This document shows positions 8,761 through 17,720 of a DNA stretch of 64,000 nt, piece by piece; the first letter of the stretch is position 1; the number at the start of each line of letters is the position of its first letter. Below the pieces are notes generated by a model. That model was not told the DNA's origin, made no database searches, and saw only the letters and a list, made by a program, of their open reading frames with translations. The DNA comes from Leeuwenhoekiella sp. Lineage in GTDB: Bacteria > Bacteroidota > Bacteroidia > Flavobacteriales > Flavobacteriaceae. Location of the stretch: contig PAPI01000024.1 of NCBI GenBank assembly GCA_002708845.1, forward strand, positions 1 to 64,000, given 5' to 3'. Made by a program: the position numbers and the translations under genes.

Positions 8761-8833
8761 CTTGAGTAGATGTGTAAGTAACTGCTGTTGCACCTGCAAT
8801 TAAAAGGCCTAGGAGTAAAGCTTTGATTTTCAT
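8693..8833 (-). CDS. Small exported ORF (46 aa) overlapping next gene
   Basis: The frame opens with ATG at 8833 and reads MKIKALLLGLLIAGATAV, a compact Sec signal peptide. It continues TYTSTQDDNADYAEKKIEK to a stop after VPTHG. It overlaps the first 68 bases of the membrane protein gene at 8179-8760 in a different frame. Support is the well-formed signal peptide and the ATG at the expected place ahead of the downstream gene. Against it are the short length and the lack of comparative data. It may be a real small exported peptide, or a leader that couples translation of the downstream gene. Confidence 0.45.
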   Translation of the reverse strand: MKIKALLLGLLIAGATAVTYTSTQDDNADYAEKKIEKSRIIVPTHG

Positions 8834-9095
8834 AATGATAAATGTTTTTGAGTATTATTAATGATTTGTTGAAACAAAGATCAAAAACATTAAACAAAAA
8901 ACACTAAATCATAAAATTTCTACATTTGCATTCCTCTTTAATTCCTTAACGCATTTTACCGACATCTAATTAGGCTGTCAATTTAAGAATAATTAACTTA
9001 CTCGTATAATTTAAAGCTATAACTTTTTTTCTGATTGTAATTCGTAGGATTTTTCCTCAAATCCAATAAATTATTTTAACACAATATTAACAGAA
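8834..9095. other. Intergenic gap with an orphan plus-strand promoter motif
   Basis: No gene is visible in this 262-base AT-rich gap. A TACATTTG at 8923-8930 on the plus strand fits the -7 consensus TAnnTTTG. It points away from both neighbouring minus-strand genes, towards the antisense of tsaE. No hairpin or small ORF supports a transcript. Confidence 0.4.
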
Positions 9096-9503
9096 TTAAC
9101 TGAATTCCAAAAGTCGAATATTCTCTTTAGTCGATATAATTTTCGCCGAATGGTATTCTGAACCTATCAAATTGTTAATTTTATCTGGCCACTCAATAAA
9201 TTTCCAAAAATCATTTTCCAGAATCTCATCCAAACCTAGATCGAAAGCTTCGTGTTCATTTTTCAAACGGTATAAATCCATATGATAAATGGGTTCTCCG
9301 TTTGCGGTTTGATACTCATTAAGTATAGAGAATGTGGGACTCGATACATATTCAGTTGAACCCAGAGCTTTCACGAGCGATTTAATTAGGGTTGTTTTTC
9401 CTGCTCCCAGATTTCCTTCAAACAATACGATTTTATATCTGGATTCTTCGATTATTTTTTGAGCAACTTTGTCGACTTCGTTTAAGCCATATTCTATATT
9501 CAT
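9096..9503 (-). CDS. tsaE: tRNA N6-threonylcarbamoyladenosine ATPase TsaE
   Basis: A 135-residue P-loop ATPase that works with TsaB, TsaC and TsaD to make t6A37 on ANN-decoding tRNAs. The Walker A GNLGAGKTT is at 30-38. It is followed by the family motifs VSSPTFSILNEY, HMDLYRL and the C-terminal FIEWPDKI. Length is typical. The gene lies 16 bases after porX on the same strand, so the two probably form an operon, an arrangement seen repeatedly in Bacteroidota. Confidence 0.93.
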   Translation of the reverse strand: MNIEYGLNEVDKVAQKIIEESRYKIVLFEGNLGAGKTTLIKSLVKALGSTEYVSSPTFSILNEYQTANGEPIYHMDLYRLKNEHEAFDLGLDEILENDFWKFIEWPDKINNLIGSEYHSAKIISTKENIRLLEFS

Positions 9504-9519
9504 TGGTATAGGTTTAAAA

Positions 9520-11067
9520 CTAGCGGGGATTTAATACCACAAAGGGGATAATCATTTCTTCAAGAGAAACACCGCCATGCTGGTACGTGTTTCTGAAGTA
9601 GCTTACATAATGATTGTAATTGTTAGGATACGCGAAAAATAAATCACCTTTCGCAAAAATAAATGAGCTGCTCATATTTATAGTAGGCAGGTGAATACTT
9701 TTCGGGTCTTTTGCAGCTAAAACATCCTTATCCTCATAGGTGAGACTCCTTCCGGTCTTATAACGTAAATTAAGGCTCGTGTTTTTGTCTCCAATAACTT
9801 TAGATGGGTTTTTCACATTGATGGTACCGTGGTCGGTTGTAAGAATGATTTTAAAGCCCAGTTGTTGTGATTTTTGAATCATTTCTAAAAGAGGTGAGTT
9901 CTTAAACCAGCTTTCAGTTAGGGAGCGATACGATTTATCATTAGAGGCCAACTCTTTTATCACTTCCATTTCTGTTTTGGAATGACTTAACATATCTACA
10001 AAGTTGTATACCAAAACGGTAAGATCATTGTTTTTGAGTGAATTGAAGTTTTCAACCAATTTTTTACCACTCTTTAAGTTTGTGATTTTATGGTATTCCC
10101 ATTGCAGGTCTAATCCAAGTCTCTTAAGCTGAGCTTCCAAAAATTTATCTTCATTCAGGTTTTTTCCACCCTCATCAGTATCATTCAGCCATAAGTTGGG
10201 GTGTTTTTTCTCCATATCGCTTGGCATTAAGCCGGAGAAAATCGCATTACGCGCATATTGAGTGGCTGTGGGGAGAATACTGTAATATGGATTTTCACTT
10301 TCCTTTTTATAGTAATTACTGATAATTGGCTCAAATGATTTCCACTGATCGTATCGTAAATTGTCAATAACAATCAATAGAACCGGAGCTTCTTTTCCTA
10401 AATGCGGTACAACCTTATCTCTGAAAAGCGTATGAGACATAACCGGTTTTTCATCATCAGAAAACCAATCTTCATAATTACGCTCGATGAATTTGAAAAA
10501 CTGATTGTTCGCCTCAGTTTTTTGAGATTCCAGTATTTCCTGCATACTCTGGTCTTCAATATTTTCCAGTTCAAGCTCCCAATAAATCAATTTTTGATAC
10601 AATTCGGCCCATTCTTCAAATGAATTCACCTGAGCCATATCCATCGCAATTTTCCGAAACTCCTGTTGGTAATTGAGTGTCGTTTTTTCTGAAATCAATC
10701 TGCTCGTATCCAGATTTTTCTTTAAACTCAGAAGTATTTGGTTGGGGTTTACAGGTTTAATCAGGTAGTCTGCGATTTTTGAGCCTATCGCTTCTTCCAT
10801 AATATATTCTTCCTCGCTTTTGGTGATCATTATTACCGGTAAGGTATCGCGTTTCGCTTTAATTTCACTCAAGGTATCCAGGCCGGTTAATCCGGGCATA
10901 TTTTCGTCAAGAAAAACAACATCAAAGTTTTCCTGTTCAACCAACTCAATTGCTTCAGTACCACTCTTACAGGTAGACACTTCGTAGTTTTTCTTTTCTA
11001 AAAAGAGGATATGGGGTTTTAATAAATCGATTTCATCGTCAACCCAAAGTATTTTAATAGCACTCAT
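9520..11067 (-). CDS. porX: PorX-type response regulator with PglZ phosphatase domain
   Basis: A 515-residue two-domain regulator. Residues 1-120 form a CheY-like receiver with acidic pair D10/D11, phospho-acceptor D54 (VFLDENMPG) and K104. After a helical linker, residues ~210-515 form an alkaline phosphatase-superfamily PglZ domain. Its metal-site motifs are LLIVIDNLRYDQW, TATQYARNAIFSG, YNFVDMLSHS, LTTDHGT and QHGGVSLEEM. PorX is known from Porphyromonas and Flavobacterium to act with histidine kinase PorY and an ECF sigma factor in controlling the type IX secretion system. It has no DNA-binding domain. The partner kinase is not in this window. Confidence 0.93.
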   Translation of the reverse strand: MSAIKILWVDDEIDLLKPHILFLEKKNYEVSTCKSGTEAIELVEQENFDVVFLDENMPGLTGLDTLSEIKAKRDTLPVIMITKSEEEYIMEEAIGSKIADYLIKPVNPNQILLSLKKNLDTSRLISEKTTLNYQQEFRKIAMDMAQVNSFEEWAELYQKLIYWELELENIEDQSMQEILESQKTEANNQFFKFIERNYEDWFSDDEKPVMSHTLFRDKVVPHLGKEAPVLLIVIDNLRYDQWKSFEPIISNYYKKESENPYYSILPTATQYARNAIFSGLMPSDMEKKHPNLWLNDTDEGGKNLNEDKFLEAQLKRLGLDLQWEYHKITNLKSGKKLVENFNSLKNNDLTVLVYNFVDMLSHSKTEMEVIKELASNDKSYRSLTESWFKNSPLLEMIQKSQQLGFKIILTTDHGTINVKNPSKVIGDKNTSLNLRYKTGRSLTYEDKDVLAAKDPKSIHLPTINMSSSFIFAKGDLFFAYPNNYNHYVSYFRNTYQHGGVSLEEMIIPFVVLNPR

Positions 11068-11146
11068 ATATAGTATATTTGTTTATCAGCAAGCACAATG
11101 CTTGTGACTATGCCTTACGCATATTTTAATTCAAAAGATTTCTTGT

Positions 11147-12376
11147 TTGAAGACTCCTCACAAACTTACGATAATTAACGACCCTATTTATGGCTTTATT
11201 ACCATCCCGAAAGGTCTCATATTTGATTTAATACAACATAACTACTTTCAGCGATTACGTCGTATTTCACAAATGGGAATGTCTTATTTGGTTTATCCCG
11301 GTGCACATCACACTCGTTTTCATCATGCAATAGGATGTCTTCATATTATGCAAAAAGCTTTAGAAAAGCTTGAGCAAAAAGGAGTTATTGTGAATGCTGA
11401 TGAAAAGGAAGCGGCAATGGCCGCTATATTATTACATGATATAGGTCACGGACCTTTTTCACATGCGATGGAAAATAGCATCGTAGAAAATATAAATCAC
11501 GAGCAAATAGGTCTGCTTTTTATCGAAAAGCTGAATGAGGAGTTTAACGGAAGTTTAACCCTGGCTATTAAAATTTTTAAGGGAAGTTATCACCGACCAT
11601 TTTTACATCAATTGGTATCCGGTCAATTAGATATGGACAGAACTGATTACCTCAAGCGTGATAGTTTTTATACCGGAATGGCTGAAGGCAATATCAACAC
11701 AGATCGTATCCTGGCTATGCTGAATGTAAAGGACGACCATCTTATGGTCGAGGAAAAAGGGATTTATACCATCGAGAAATTTCTCGTAGCACGCAGGCTT
11801 ATGTACTGGCAGGTTTACCTCCATAAAACCAGTCTGGTTGCAGAGCAGGTTTTGGTGCGTGTTCTGAAGAGAGCTAAAGAGCTAACGCATAAGGGAATTG
11901 ACCTGCCCGCCAGCAGACCTCTGTCATTTTTCCTTAAAAAAACCAATGCCGAAGGGAACTTTGACGATCACGCTCTTGAAGTATTTGCACAGCTCGATGA
12001 TTATGATGTAATTTCTGCAATGAAATCCTGGTGTGATCACGATGATTTTGTGCTGAGAAAACTTTCTCAAATTATAATTAACCGCAAACTCCCGCGTATA
12101 AAAATTAAGAAAAAACCATTTGCCACAGAGTTTATAACTGAACAAAAAGAGGCGGTTAAAAGCCAGATGAATCTTACAGATGAAGAAGTAGAATATTTTG
12201 TTTTTACCGGTACGATAACAAATCAGGCTTATACCTTAAAAAAGGAAGCGATCAATATTCTTACTAAAAAAGGAAAAGTTGTTGATGTGATATCGGCTAG
12301 TGATCAATTGAGTCTCAAGGCTTTATCTAAGGTTATCACGAAAAACTATATCTGTTATCCAAAGCATTTGTTTTAA
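11147..12376 (+). CDS. HD-domain phosphohydrolase
   Basis: A 409-residue HD-superfamily protein related to dNTP triphosphohydrolase/SAMHD1-like enzymes. The metal-binding set is visible: HHTRFHHAIGC (54-64), LLHDIGHGPFSHAME (96-109) with the HD pair at 97-98, and the later Asp in SGQLDMDRTDYL. The start is TTG, because the conserved N-terminus KLTIINDPIYGFI begins immediately and no ATG precedes it in frame. It is divergent from porX. The last bases of the gene carry the promoter of lpxD. A nucleotide substrate is likely from the family but is not proven by the sequence. Confidence 0.88.
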   Translation: MKTPHKLTIINDPIYGFITIPKGLIFDLIQHNYFQRLRRISQMGMSYLVYPGAHHTRFHHAIGCLHIMQKALEKLEQKGVIVNADEKEAAMAAILLHDIGHGPFSHAMENSIVENINHEQIGLLFIEKLNEEFNGSLTLAIKIFKGSYHRPFLHQLVSGQLDMDRTDYLKRDSFYTGMAEGNINTDRILAMLNVKDDHLMVEEKGIYTIEKFLVARRLMYWQVYLHKTSLVAEQVLVRVLKRAKELTHKGIDLPASRPLSFFLKKTNAEGNFDDHALEVFAQLDDYDVISAMKSWCDHDDFVLRKLSQIIINRKLPRIKIKKKPFATEFITEQKEAVKSQMNLTDEEVEYFVFTGTITNQAYTLKKEAINILTKKGKVVDVISASDQLSLKALSKVITKNYICYPKHLF

Positions 12377-12395
12377 GGCTTTTTTGCTATTTTTG
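12367..12395 (+). promoter_or_regulatory. Promoter of the lpxD operon
   Basis: TTTG, 17 bases, then TATTTTTG: a good match to the Bacteroidota -33/-7 consensus. The -7 ends five bases before the lpxD ATG, so the transcript would have almost no leader. It overlaps the end of the preceding HD gene. Confidence 0.6.
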
Positions 12396-12400
12396 CCAAG

Positions 12401-13429
12401 ATGAAATTTACAGCTGAACAGATTGCTGGGATTTTAGATGGTACTGTTGATGGTAATCCTGAAGCAGAAGTGTCTAAACTTTCAAAAATTGAAGAAGGAA
12501 CCGAAGGATCCCTAACCTTTCTTTCTAATCCTAAGTATACCCCTTACATCTACAAAACGAATGCTTCCATAGCAATCGTAGATAAAGACTTTAAACCTGA
12601 AAGGAATTTAAGTGTTACACTTATTCGTGTGGACGACGCTTATAAATCATTTTCTAAACTTCTGGAATATTACAATCAGGTTAAACTCAATAAAGCCGGT
12701 ATTGAAAGTCCGGTTTTTATTTCAGAGTCTGCTTCTTATGGAGAGAATGTATATATAGGAGCATTTTCTTATCTGGGGAACAATGTGAAAATTGGTGCTA
12801 ATGTCAAAATATACCCTAATGTTTATATTGGGGATAACAGCAGCATTGGTGATGGTTCAGTTATTTTTCAGGGAGCGAAGATATATTCTGATTCTGTCAT
12901 AGGTAAAACTGTTTATGTGCACAGTGGAGCGATTATAGGAGCTGACGGTTTCGGTTTTGCACCTGATGAGAAAGGAGAATATACTCGTATTCCTCAAACA
13001 GGAAATGTGGTAATTGAAGATAATGTAGACATTGGTGCCGGGACGACCATAGACCGAGCTACTTTGGGATCAACCATTATCAGAAAAGGAGTTAAATTAG
13101 ATAATCAAATACAGATTGCTCATAATGTTGAGATTGGTGAGCATACAGCAATAGCAGCACAAACCGGTATTGCAGGTTCAACCAAAATAGGAAAGAATTG
13201 CCTTATAGGAGGTCAGGTTGGCATTGTGGGGCATCTGACCATTGGTGATCGCGTGCGTATTCAGGCACAATCTGGTATTGGTCGTAATCTTAAAGATGAT
13301 GAGGCCGTACAGGGATCGCCAGCTATCTCATATAGCGACTACAATAAGTCTTATGTACATTTTAAAAATCTGCCAGATTTAGTCAAACAAATAAACAATT
13401 TGGAAAAACAAAAATCCAATGATAAGTAA
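12401..13429 (+). CDS. lpxD: UDP-3-O-acylglucosamine N-acyltransferase
   Basis: A 342-residue enzyme adding the second hydroxyacyl chain in lipid A synthesis. It has an N-terminal uridine-binding domain (SLTFLSNPKYTPYIYKT) and then a left-handed beta-helix of hexapeptide repeats. The helix carries the family's IGADGFGFAPDEKG and LDNQIQIAHNVEIGEHT, the latter with the catalytic histidine. A C-terminal helix follows, with KNLPDLVKQINNLEK. It overlaps lpxC-fabZ by 11 bases and heads the lipid A block. This copy, placed next to lpxC, is the best candidate for the housekeeping LpxD among three LpxD-like genes here. Confidence 0.95.
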   Translation: MKFTAEQIAGILDGTVDGNPEAEVSKLSKIEEGTEGSLTFLSNPKYTPYIYKTNASIAIVDKDFKPERNLSVTLIRVDDAYKSFSKLLEYYNQVKLNKAGIESPVFISESASYGENVYIGAFSYLGNNVKIGANVKIYPNVYIGDNSSIGDGSVIFQGAKIYSDSVIGKTVYVHSGAIIGADGFGFAPDEKGEYTRIPQTGNVVIEDNVDIGAGTTIDRATLGSTIIRKGVKLDNQIQIAHNVEIGEHTAIAAQTGIAGSTKIGKNCLIGGQVGIVGHLTIGDRVRIQAQSGIGRNLKDDEAVQGSPAISYSDYNKSYVHFKNLPDLVKQINNLEKQKSNDK

Positions 13430-14828
13430 AGCTGAAGGAAAGCAATATACAATCGCCGGTGAGGTTTCCTTGACCGGCGTTGGTTTACATACAGGTAAGA
13501 ATGTTACTCTTACTTTTAAGCCTGCAGAAGAAAATTCAGGTCTCTTTTTTAAGCGTGTTGACCTTGAAGGTCAGCCTGTAATTGAGGCTAATGCTGATTA
13601 TGTGGAAAACACACAGCGAGGGACTAACCTTGAAAAAATGGGTGTTCACATCCAAACCAGTGAGCACGTTCTTGCAGCCTGCGTAGGTCTGGGAATTGAT
13701 AATATTTGTATTGAACTCAATGCTTCGGAGCCACCTATAATGGATGGTTCTTCTAAGTTTTTTGTAGAAGCGCTTGAAAAAGCCGGACTCCATGAGCAGG
13801 AAGCTCAGCGGGAGGAATACGTGGTAACTGAGGTTATTAGCTACCTCGATGAAAAAACCGGAAGCGAGATCATGCTTATGCCGGCAGACAACTATCAGCT
13901 GACTACAATGGTTGATTTTGGAACTAAAATCCTAGGTACCCAAAATGCCAGTATTAAGGATATTTCACAGTTTAAGGAAGAAATTTCTGATTCAAGAACG
14001 TTTAGCTTTCTTCATGAGATTGAAATGTTGCTTGAAAACGGATTGATTAAAGGGGGTGACCTCAATAACGCCATTGTCTATGTTGATAAGGAATTATCTC
14101 CGGAGACTATGGAGAAATTACGTTCAGCATTTAATAAAGACAGTATTTCGGTTAAACCAAACGGCATACTTGATAATCTTACTTTGCATCATCCTAATGA
14201 GGCAGCAAGACATAAATTACTTGATGTCATAGGAGATTTAGCTCTTGTGGGAATGCCCATCCGTGGAAAAGTAATTGCTAATAAGCCCGGACATTATGTA
14301 AATACACAGTTTGCTAAAAAGTTAAAAAAGATTATCAAGCTCGAGAAGCGTAATAACGTTCCCGTATTTGATTTATCGAAACCACCGGTTAAAGATATAC
14401 ATCAGATTATGGCGATGTTGCCCCATCGCCCTCCATTTTTGCTTGTAGATAAAATTCTTGAAATCACAGATACGGGTGTTATAGGCTTAAAAAACGTAAC
14501 TATGAATGAGCCCTTTTTTGTGGGGCACTTTCCGGGAGCGCCTGTTATGCCTGGTGTTCTTCAGGTTGAAGCTATGGCCCAGACCGGTGGGATTCTAGTT
14601 TTGAGTACTGTTCCTGACCCCGAAAATTACCTGACCTATTTCATGAAAATTGATAACGTCCGTTTTAAACAACAGGTTTTACCGGGAGACACACTTATTT
14701 TTAAACTAGATTTGTTGTCCCCTATACGTCGGGGAATTTGCCATATGCAAGGAAGTGCTTATGTAAACGGTAAGCTGGTCTCCGAGGCAGAACTTATGGC
14801 CCAAATCGTAAAAGTTAAGAAAGACTAG
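13419..14828 (+). CDS. lpxC/fabZ: LpxC-FabZ fusion protein
   Basis: A 469-residue bifunctional enzyme. Residues ~1-310 are the zinc deacetylase LpxC, the committed step of lipid A synthesis. Its motifs are SEHVLAACVGLGIDN, EPPIMDGSSKFFVEAL, SRTF and NEAARHKLLDVIGDLALVG, with the H...D of the zinc site. Residues ~325-469 are the 3-hydroxyacyl-ACP dehydratase FabZ, with MLPHRPPFLLVDKI, the active-site H of GHFPGAPVMPGV and the paired E of QVEAMAQTG. This fusion is characteristic of Bacteroidota and joins a step using hydroxyacyl products to fatty-acid elongation. It is followed by lpxA after three bases. Confidence 0.97.
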   Translation: MISKAEGKQYTIAGEVSLTGVGLHTGKNVTLTFKPAEENSGLFFKRVDLEGQPVIEANADYVENTQRGTNLEKMGVHIQTSEHVLAACVGLGIDNICIELNASEPPIMDGSSKFFVEALEKAGLHEQEAQREEYVVTEVISYLDEKTGSEIMLMPADNYQLTTMVDFGTKILGTQNASIKDISQFKEEISDSRTFSFLHEIEMLLENGLIKGGDLNNAIVYVDKELSPETMEKLRSAFNKDSISVKPNGILDNLTLHHPNEAARHKLLDVIGDLALVGMPIRGKVIANKPGHYVNTQFAKKLKKIIKLEKRNNVPVFDLSKPPVKDIHQIMAMLPHRPPFLLVDKILEITDTGVIGLKNVTMNEPFFVGHFPGAPVMPGVLQVEAMAQTGGILVLSTVPDPENYLTYFMKIDNVRFKQQVLPGDTLIFKLDLLSPIRRGICHMQGSAYVNGKLVSEAELMAQIVKVKKD

Positions 14829-14831
14829 ATT

Positions 14832-15617
14832 ATGAATCAACCTTTAGCATACGTACATCCCGGAGCAAAAATTGCCAAAAATGTTGTGATTGAGCCCTTT
14901 ACAACCATTAATAATAATGTTGTAATTGGCGAAGGTAGCTGGATTGGTTCTAATGTAACCATTATGGAGGGTGCTCGCATTGGTAAAAATGTGAATATTT
15001 TTCCAGGAGCGGTTATTTCAGCAATTCCACAGGATAAGAAATTTGATGATGAAGATACGGTTACAATAATAGGAGATAACACCACTATTAGAGAGTGTGT
15101 CACAATAAACAGGGGGACTTCAGACCGTATGAAAACCCAAATCGGTAATGATTGTTGGATTATGGCTTATAGCCATATTGCTCACGATTGTATTGTAGGG
15201 GATCACTGTATCTTTTCAAATAACAGTACACTTGCCGGTCACATTGTAGTAGGAGATTATGTTGTTTTAGCAGGAATGGCTGCAGTACAACAATTTTGTA
15301 CGATAGGTAGTCATGCTTTTGTTACCGGTGGATCACTCGTACGTAAAGATGTACCTCCTTACGTAAAAGCAGGCCGAGAACCCTTATCTTATGTAGGGAT
15401 TAATTCGATAGGATTGCGTCGTCGTGGTTTTACTACCGAAAAAATAAGAGAGATACAGGATATTTATCGCATTTTGTATCAAAAGAACTACAATAATACA
15501 CAAGCGGTTAATATAATTGAAGCAGAGATGGAAGCAACCCCGGAACGCGATGAGATTCTTCAATTTATTCGCAATTCACAGCGAGGTATTATGAAAGGAT
15601 ATTTCACAACCAATTAA
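14832..15617 (+). CDS. lpxA: UDP-N-acetylglucosamine acyltransferase
   Basis: A 261-residue hexapeptide-repeat acyltransferase performing the first step of lipid A synthesis from UDP-GlcNAc and a hydroxyacyl-ACP. It starts with the beta-helix (YVHPGAKIAKNVVIEPF). It contains ISAIPQDKKF, the catalytic H region NDCWIMAYSHIAHDCIVG and NNSTLAGHIVVGDYV, and ends with the alpha-helical domain GLRRRGFTTEKIREIQDIYR. Length is standard. It sits in one transcription unit with lpxC/fabZ and efp. Confidence 0.97.
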   Translation: MNQPLAYVHPGAKIAKNVVIEPFTTINNNVVIGEGSWIGSNVTIMEGARIGKNVNIFPGAVISAIPQDKKFDDEDTVTIIGDNTTIRECVTINRGTSDRMKTQIGNDCWIMAYSHIAHDCIVGDHCIFSNNSTLAGHIVVGDYVVLAGMAAVQQFCTIGSHAFVTGGSLVRKDVPPYVKAGREPLSYVGINSIGLRRRGFTTEKIREIQDIYRILYQKNYNNTQAVNIIEAEMEATPERDEILQFIRNSQRGIMKGYFTTN

Positions 15618-15648
15618 AACAAATTTTTAAAGATTACAACTATAAATT

Positions 15649-16215
15649 ATGGCAACTACATCAGACATCCGCAATGGGATGTGTATTCATTACAATCACG
15701 ATATTTATAAGATCATTGAATTTTTACACGTGAAGCCGGGTAAGGGTCCTGCTTTTGTAAGAACTAAATTAAAAAGTGTTACAAACGGAAAAGTTTTAGA
15801 TAACACGTTTTCTGCGGGACATAAGATTGAGGAGGTACGTGTAGAAACTAAAGGATATCAGTTTTTATATCACGATGGTGAATGGTATCATTTTATGAAT
15901 ACAGAAGACTACACCCAGATACGCCTTTTAGAATCAGCGCTTGACCAACCGGGTCTTCTTAAAGAAGGAGAAGTCGTTTCCATTGCAATAAACACCGAAG
16001 ATAATATGCCGCTTTCAGTAGATATGCCGGCCCACGTTATCTTGACTGTAACGGCTACTGAGCCGGGTGTAAAAGGTAACACAGCAACTAATGCAACCAA
16101 GCCAGCTACTGTAGAAACCGGTGCAGAAGTAAACGTACCTTTATTTATTAATGAAGGAGATAAAATCAAGGTAGAGACCGAAAAAGGAACTTATAAAGAG
16201 CGTATTAAAGAGTAA
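15649..16215 (+). CDS. efp: Elongation factor P
   Basis: A 188-residue factor that rescues ribosomes stalled at polyproline stretches. Domain I carries the exposed loop KPGKGPAFVRTKLK, where the Lys of KPGK is the usual modification site. Two OB-fold domains follow, ending in the signature MNTEDYTQI, NVPLFINEGDKIKVET and GTYKER. Length is standard. Its place directly after lpxA is common in Bacteroidota. No earP, epmA or other modification gene is near. Confidence 0.96.
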   Translation: MATTSDIRNGMCIHYNHDIYKIIEFLHVKPGKGPAFVRTKLKSVTNGKVLDNTFSAGHKIEEVRVETKGYQFLYHDGEWYHFMNTEDYTQIRLLESALDQPGLLKEGEVVSIAINTEDNMPLSVDMPAHVILTVTATEPGVKGNTATNATKPATVETGAEVNVPLFINEGDKIKVETEKGTYKERIKE

Positions 16216-16218
16216 ATT

Positions 16219-17154
16219 TTGAAATTTCCACAAAAACATACCCTGGCACAGATTGCAGCATTACTCAATGATATTGAGTTTGTTGGTGATGCTGATTTTC
16301 CGGTAACGGGAATGAATGAAATTCACGTTGTTGAGCCCGGGGATATCGTTTTTGTTGATCATCCAAAATATTATGATAAGGCTCTGGAGTCTGCAGCAAC
16401 TGTAGTTTTGATCAATAAAAAAGTAGACTGCCCAGATGGTAAGGCGCTTTTGATTTCAGATGATCCATTTCGCGATTTCAATAAACTTACCCGTTTCTTT
16501 AAACCTTTTGAGAAAGCACAGGCTTCAATTGCTTCTTCAGCAACTATAGGAAGCAATACAATAATTCAGCCCAATGCATTTATAGGAAATAATGTGGTTA
16601 TTGGTAATCATTGTATAATCCACCCCAATGTCACAATTTATGACGACACGGTAATAGGTGATCACGTTATTATACACTCAGGTACGGTGTTGGGAGCCGA
16701 TGCATTCTATTATAAAAAAAGGGAGACCGGCTTTGACCGTCTGCTCTCGGGAGGAAGAGTTGTAATTGAAGATCACGTTGAATTAGGTGCCTCTTGCACC
16801 ATTGATCGCGGGGTGACTGCAGATACTGTTGTTGGCTGGGGTTCAAAACTTGATAATCAGGTTCACATAGGTCACGATACCATTCTTGGTAAGCGTGTGC
16901 TTATTGCTGCTCAATCAGGTATTTCAGGTTGTGTGGTTATTGAAGATGATGTGGTGATCTGGGGTCAGGTGGGTATTGCCAGCGGTATAACTATTAAAGA
17001 AAAAGCAGTCATTTTTGCTCAAAGCGGAGTAGGGCGCACGCTTGAAGGTGGTAAATCGTATTTAGGTAGCCCTGCTGAAGATAGCAAGAAGAAATTCAGG
17101 GAAATGGCATCAATCAGACAGATTCCTTATATTTTAGAACAAATAAAAAAATGA
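16219..17154 (+). CDS. LpxD-like acyltransferase, second copy
   Basis: A 311-residue LpxD paralogue with the same build: N-terminal domain (GDIVFVDHPKYYDKALES), then hexapeptide repeats with LGADAFYYKKRETG in place of the usual GADGFGF, and VELGASCTIDRG with LDNQVHIGHDTILG. The translation start is TTG, three bases after the efp stop codon. The conserved LxD N-terminal pattern begins right there. Position in the lpx-efp operon and an intact catalytic histidine region suggest an active acyltransferase. It may act on a different sugar or chain length, but that is inference. Confidence 0.85.
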   Translation: MKFPQKHTLAQIAALLNDIEFVGDADFPVTGMNEIHVVEPGDIVFVDHPKYYDKALESAATVVLINKKVDCPDGKALLISDDPFRDFNKLTRFFKPFEKAQASIASSATIGSNTIIQPNAFIGNNVVIGNHCIIHPNVTIYDDTVIGDHVIIHSGTVLGADAFYYKKRETGFDRLLSGGRVVIEDHVELGASCTIDRGVTADTVVGWGSKLDNQVHIGHDTILGKRVLIAAQSGISGCVVIEDDVVIWGQVGIASGITIKEKAVIFAQSGVGRTLEGGKSYLGSPAEDSKKKFREMASIRQIPYILEQIKK

Positions 17155-17155
17155 A

Positions 17156-17569
17156 ATGAGTAAATCAGCTAAAGAACTTTTAAAAGGCTTATACGAATCC
17201 GATTTTTTTAATGACCCCACTGTTCTCAAAAAATACCTGCATAAAGATGCAGAATTATACTGGAATGCTTCAACCGGCTTTTCAAAGATGACTTATGATG
17301 ATTTGTCAGTTATGTCTAAAGAGATGGGGAAATCATTTATATCTCTTAGATCTTCAATCAGTCATCTCATTGAGGAAGGCGATACGGGCAGTATACGTTT
17401 AACCTATTATATTAAGACCGTCGAAAATCCGGAAGAGGAAGTAGGTATTATTCACTTTATGGCGATGTGGGAACTTAAAGATGGTCTGCTTTATCGCGGT
17501 TACCAAATAAGCCAGCCCAGCGATGAAGATCCACTCAACATTGATGCACACATTCGTATAAAATCCTAA
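17156..17569 (+). CDS. NTF2-like/SnoaL-fold protein
   Basis: A 137-residue cytoplasmic protein beginning one base after the upstream stop codon. A helical N-terminus (ELLKGLYESDFFNDPTVLKKYL) leads into HKDAELYWNAS and a curved-sheet pattern ending HFMAMWELKDGLLYRGYQIS. This is typical of SnoaL/NTF2-like cone folds. Such proteins can be enzymes or binding domains. No catalytic set is clear here. It is the last gene of the lpx-efp unit before the sucD promoter. Confidence 0.75.
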   Translation: MSKSAKELLKGLYESDFFNDPTVLKKYLHKDAELYWNASTGFSKMTYDDLSVMSKEMGKSFISLRSSISHLIEEGDTGSIRLTYYIKTVENPEEEVGIIHFMAMWELKDGLLYRGYQISQPSDEDPLNIDAHIRIKS

Positions 17570-17575
17570 TATTTC

Positions 17576-17606
17576 TTGAGGTTTCGTCTTTAAAAAATTA
17601 CTTTTG
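17576..17606 (+). promoter_or_regulatory. Promoter of sucD
   Basis: TTG at 17576, 20 bases, then TACTTTTG at 17599-17606: an almost ideal Bacteroidota promoter. It gives a leader of about 110 bases before the sucD ATG. Confidence 0.65.
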
Positions 17607-17720
17607 CCACATACTTTCAGCCAAGCGTCCGAAGCTTTTAAATATAGTTTTAAGAATCCCGGAAGGAGTTGGTAAAGAGTTTAAATGTCATAATCGACTT
17701 TCACAAAAATCAAATAAAAC

